Below the pieces are notes generated by a model. It was not told the origin of the DNA, ran no database searches, and saw nothing but the letters and a program-made list of their open reading frames with translations. A DNA stretch of 7,412 nucleotides. It comes from Chloroflexota bacterium. Its GTDB lineage: Bacteria > Chloroflexota > UBA11872. The stretch covers positions 1 through 7,412 of the forward strand of contig JAPPFO010000243.1 of the NCBI GenBank assembly GCA_028875175.1, read 5' to 3'. Position numbers and translations under genes: made by a program. Within the stretch, counting starts at the first letter, position 1. Each line of letters begins with the position of its first letter. Below are positions 6,227-7,412 of this stretch, one piece after another.

Positions 6227-6260
6227 GGGGTGGGGTTTGGAGGAGATAGGGGTGGGAGGG
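6227..6260 (+). other. Potential G-quadruplex
   Basis: Five runs of three or more G lie in 34 bases: 6227-6230, 6232-6235, 6249-6252, 6254-6256 and 6258-6260. Four runs with loops of 1, 13 and 1 bases could form a quadruplex in single-stranded + DNA or RNA. It partly overlaps copy 2 of the direct repeat. The general G-richness of the region makes chance formation plausible. Confidence 0.35.
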
Positions 6261-6297
6261 TGCGCCACAGCTGTTGGGTGGTGCTGGGTCCCGGCTG
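6242..6297 (+). repeat. Imperfect direct repeat, copy 2
   Basis: Second copy of the repeat at 6120-6175. It keeps GGGTGCGC (6258-6265), GCTGTTGGGTG (6270-6280) and GTCCCGGCTG (6288-6297). It ends about 120 bases before the antitoxin start. Confidence 0.55.
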
Positions 6298-6320
6298 GGG
6301 ACGCCGGGATTTCACTTTTG

Positions 6321-6336
6321 TGACCATGGTCATGAC
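6321..6336. promoter_or_regulatory. Operator-like overlapping palindromes upstream of the toxin-antitoxin pair
   Basis: TGACCATGGTCA (6321-6332) is a perfect 12-base palindrome, and GTCATGAC (6329-6336) is a second one overlapping it. Together they give three TGAC/GTCA half-sites in 16 bases, about 80 bases before the antitoxin start. Phd/VapB-type antitoxins commonly repress their own promoter through such palindromes, so this is a candidate operator. No clear -35/-10 pair is seen around it. Confidence 0.4.
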
Positions 6337-6415
6337 TATGGGATGATTGGGAGAGTCCACAGGGCGGGCGGGAGCGTGGTGTATGGATTTGGATGGGGGG
6401 CGTGGAAGGGTTGGG

Positions 6416-6667
6416 GTGCGGACGATGAAGGCTTCGGAGTTCAAGGCGAAGTGCCTGAAGTTGATGGATGAGGTGGCGGAGACGGGGGAGGAGATTCACA
6501 TTACGAAGCGGGGGCGGGCGGTGGCGAAGCTCCTACCGGTTCGCCGCCGGCACGGCGCGCCGTTCGGTCTCTATAAGGATCAGATCAGAATTCTGGGTGA
6601 TATCGGCGCGCCTATCGATGTGGAATGGGACGCGGAGAGCAACCCGGACCGGGTTCTGAATCCGTGA
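6416..6667 (+). CDS. Type II toxin-antitoxin antitoxin, Phd/YefM family
   Basis: An 83-residue antitoxin. The N-terminal half, RTMKASEFKAKCLKLMDEVA then TGEEIHITKRGRAVAKLLP, is the typical Phd/YefM DNA-binding fold: the A-x-E-F-K-A-K-C-L-x-L-x-D-E-V helix followed by the I-T-K-R-G-x-x-V-A strand and turn. The C-terminal part (about residues 44-83, ending in WDAESNPDRVLNP) is the segment expected to wrap and neutralise the toxin. I prefer the GTG at 6416, with GGAAGGG (6404-6410) 5 bases upstream. The ATG at 6425 is three codons later, with that site 14 bases away; both keep the whole domain. The R-T-M before the domain is also found in the second antitoxin copy at 7198. Its stop overlaps the toxin start by 4 bases. 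It probably binds upstream palindromic DNA to repress the operon. Confidence 0.88.
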   Translation: MRTMKASEFKAKCLKLMDEVAETGEEIHITKRGRAVAKLLPVRRRHGAPFGLYKDQIRILGDIGAPIDVEWDAESNPDRVLNP

Positions 6668-7062
6668 TTCTGCTCGATACCCAGGTCTTGATCTGGCTTC
6701 TGTTCGATGACCGGAAGCTCGGCACCCAGGCTCGGCGGGTAATCGATGACGCCTGGAAAGCGGGCGAGGCCTACGTGTCCGCCATTTCGTTTTGGGAGAT
6801 GACCATGCTGCACGAGAAGCGGCGGCTGGATCTGCTTCTGGACGTTGGCGCATTGCGAGCGAATCTGCTTACCGAAGGGCTGCTTGAGGCTCCTCTGACT
6901 GGGGCGATTGGTATCCGGGCGGTTCGCCTCCCGGACCTGCCGAGAGACCCGGCGGACCGAATTGTGGTGGCGACGGCGTTGGAGGGGTATCAGCTCGTGA
7001 CGGCGGATCAGGAAATCCTGGAGTGGTCCGGGTCGCTAGATCGAATGGATGCGCGGACGTGA
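6664..7062 (+). CDS. PIN-domain ribonuclease toxin, VapC-like
   Basis: A 132-residue PIN-domain toxin, the standard size for VapC-like proteins, which are Mg2+-dependent endoribonucleases that cut tRNA or rRNA when freed from their antitoxin. All acidic active-site positions are visible: D5 in ILLDTQVLIW, E45 in SFWEM, D98 in DPADRIVVATA and D115 in LVTADQEI. The toxin is therefore predicted to be catalytically intact. It begins at GTG (6664), whose GTGA overlaps the antitoxin stop codon, a classic sign of translational coupling that keeps antitoxin ahead of toxin. The frame is open further upstream to an ATG at 6625, but that start would run deep into the antitoxin gene and adds residues outside the PIN fold. 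The RNA target is unknown. Confidence 0.92.
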   Translation: MILLDTQVLIWLLFDDRKLGTQARRVIDDAWKAGEAYVSAISFWEMTMLHEKRRLDLLLDVGALRANLLTEGLLEAPLTGAIGIRAVRLPDLPRDPADRIVVATALEGYQLVTADQEILEWSGSLDRMDART

Positions 7063-7133
7063 CAGGGGTTGAGCCGGCTTTGCTGGCGGGGGACTGCTGG
7101 CACTCGCGGGTATGGGTTTGGGCGGTCGTGAAA

Positions 7134-7184
7134 GGGGCCTCGAGGACGGGCACAGCGGTGAGATGCGCTTGGTCCGTAGGCCCC
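7134..7184 (+). other. Inverted repeat just before the second antitoxin ribosome site
   Basis: GGGGCCT (7134-7140) is the exact reverse complement of AGGCCCC (7178-7184), separated by 37 bases. The right arm touches the GGAGGG ribosome site (7185-7190) of the second antitoxin. If the RNA folds, it could affect access to that site or end transcripts coming from the toxin gene. Arms of 7 bases with a long loop make this modest evidence. Confidence 0.25.
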
Positions 7185-7197
7185 GGAGGGTTTGAAC

Positions 7198-7412
7198 GTG
7201 TCGATTGATGGGCAGACGGTGACCGACGAACGGACGATGTCGGCTACGGAGTTTCGGGCGAGGTGTTTGGGGTTGATTGACGAGGTGTTCGAGACGGGAA
7301 TCGAGATCGTGATCACGAAGCGGGGGAAGCCGGTGGCGCGGCTTGTGCCGTACCGGAAGCGACCGAAGACGCTCTTCGGGATCGACCGCGGGAAGATTGA
7401 AATCCTGGGTGA
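7198..7412 (+). CDS. Second Phd/YefM family antitoxin (cut by the window end)
   Basis: A partial gene with 71 codons visible. MSATEFRARCLGLIDEV, then EIVITKRGKPVARLVP, is the Phd/YefM DNA-binding fold. Over 58 ungapped positions (KASEF... in the first copy, SATEF... here) I count 33 identities with the antitoxin at 6416, including the shared ILGD at the end. I chose GTG at 7198 because GGAGGG (7185-7190) lies 7 bases upstream; an internal ATG at 7237 would also keep the domain but has no such site. The N-terminal 13 residues (MSIDGQTVTDERT) are extra compared with the first copy. It follows the PIN toxin by 135 bases. A second toxin gene is expected just beyond the window, though that cannot be seen here. 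Confidence 0.85.
   Translation, partial: MSIDGQTVTDERTMSATEFRARCLGLIDEVFETGIEIVITKRGKPVARLVPYRKRPKTLFGIDRGKIEILG

Larger units (their letters stand above)
5934..6415. other. G-rich intergenic region without a gene
   Basis: About 480 bases between divergent genes with no believable coding sequence. The open frames here give proline- or glycine-rich low-complexity proteins. The + strand is strongly purine- and G-rich, especially from 5985 to 6300, so the minus strand is C/T-rich and G-poor. The stretch holds the dehydrogenase promoter region, an imperfect direct repeat, a minus-facing terminator-like hairpin, a long palindrome, clustered G-runs and an operator-like palindrome, each listed separately. 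Confidence 0.7.

Noticed and set aside
6120..6297. CRISPR array
   Set aside because: There are only two imperfect, G-rich copies with no regular spacer pattern and no cas genes.
6347..6415. Upstream extension of the first antitoxin to the ATG at 6347
   Set aside because: The extra Gly/Arg-rich residues are not part of the Phd/YefM fold, and the GTG at 6416 has a closer ribosome site.
5314..6499. Minus-strand open frames of 376 and 160 codons reaching into the intergenic region
   Set aside because: The proteins are Pro/Arg/His-rich and merely reflect the C-rich minus strand. There is no domain or good start site, and part overlaps the dehydrogenase in another frame.

Overview
This is a high-GC bacterial window with tightly packed genes. 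It looks like a free-living or symbiotic heterotroph. The mix of a Gfo/Idh/MocA oxidoreductase, a family 4 glycosidase, a malyl-CoA-lyase-like enzyme and tandem Phd/PIN toxin-antitoxin genes would fit an uncultured Chloroflexota (SAR202-like) or a similar lineage. That placement is an inference from gene content; the window has no rRNA or phylogenetic marker.

Left part (1-3204, + strand): a small VOC/glyoxalase-fold protein (143-508) is followed by a Gfo/Idh/MocA oxidoreductase (608-1585). Only 9 bases later comes a glycoside hydrolase family 4 enzyme (TTG start, 1595-3073). The last two both belong to NAD-dependent, sugar-oxidising families and look translationally coupled, which suggests a redox route for cleaving or remodelling a glycoside. 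A hairpin follows the GH4 stop. Next are a possible 17-codon leader ORF (3151-3204) and a small membrane-anchored coiled-coil protein of unknown role (3201-3491).

Middle part (3529-5933, - strand, convergent with the left part): an aldehyde dehydrogenase is followed downstream by a CitE/HpcH-type lyase resembling malyl-CoA / beta-methylmalyl-CoA lyases. The two probably form an operon that handles an aldehyde and a hydroxyacyl-CoA (or a free acid). The exact substrates cannot be read from sequence.

Right part: about 480 bases without a gene (5934-6415) are strikingly G-rich on the + strand. They hold an imperfect 56-base direct repeat, a minus-facing terminator-like hairpin, a strong palindrome, a potential G-quadruplex and an operator-like palindrome. 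Then come a Phd/YefM-type antitoxin and a PIN-domain (VapC-like) toxin, overlapping by 4 bases (6416-7062). A second, diverged copy of the antitoxin begins at 7198 and runs off the window end, so this is a tandem toxin-antitoxin locus.

No CRISPR array, tRNA, rRNA, transposase or phage gene was seen. Nothing here is clearly a new defence system. The points most worth checking are the GH4/oxidoreductase pair, the tandem antitoxins and the structured G-rich intergenic region.
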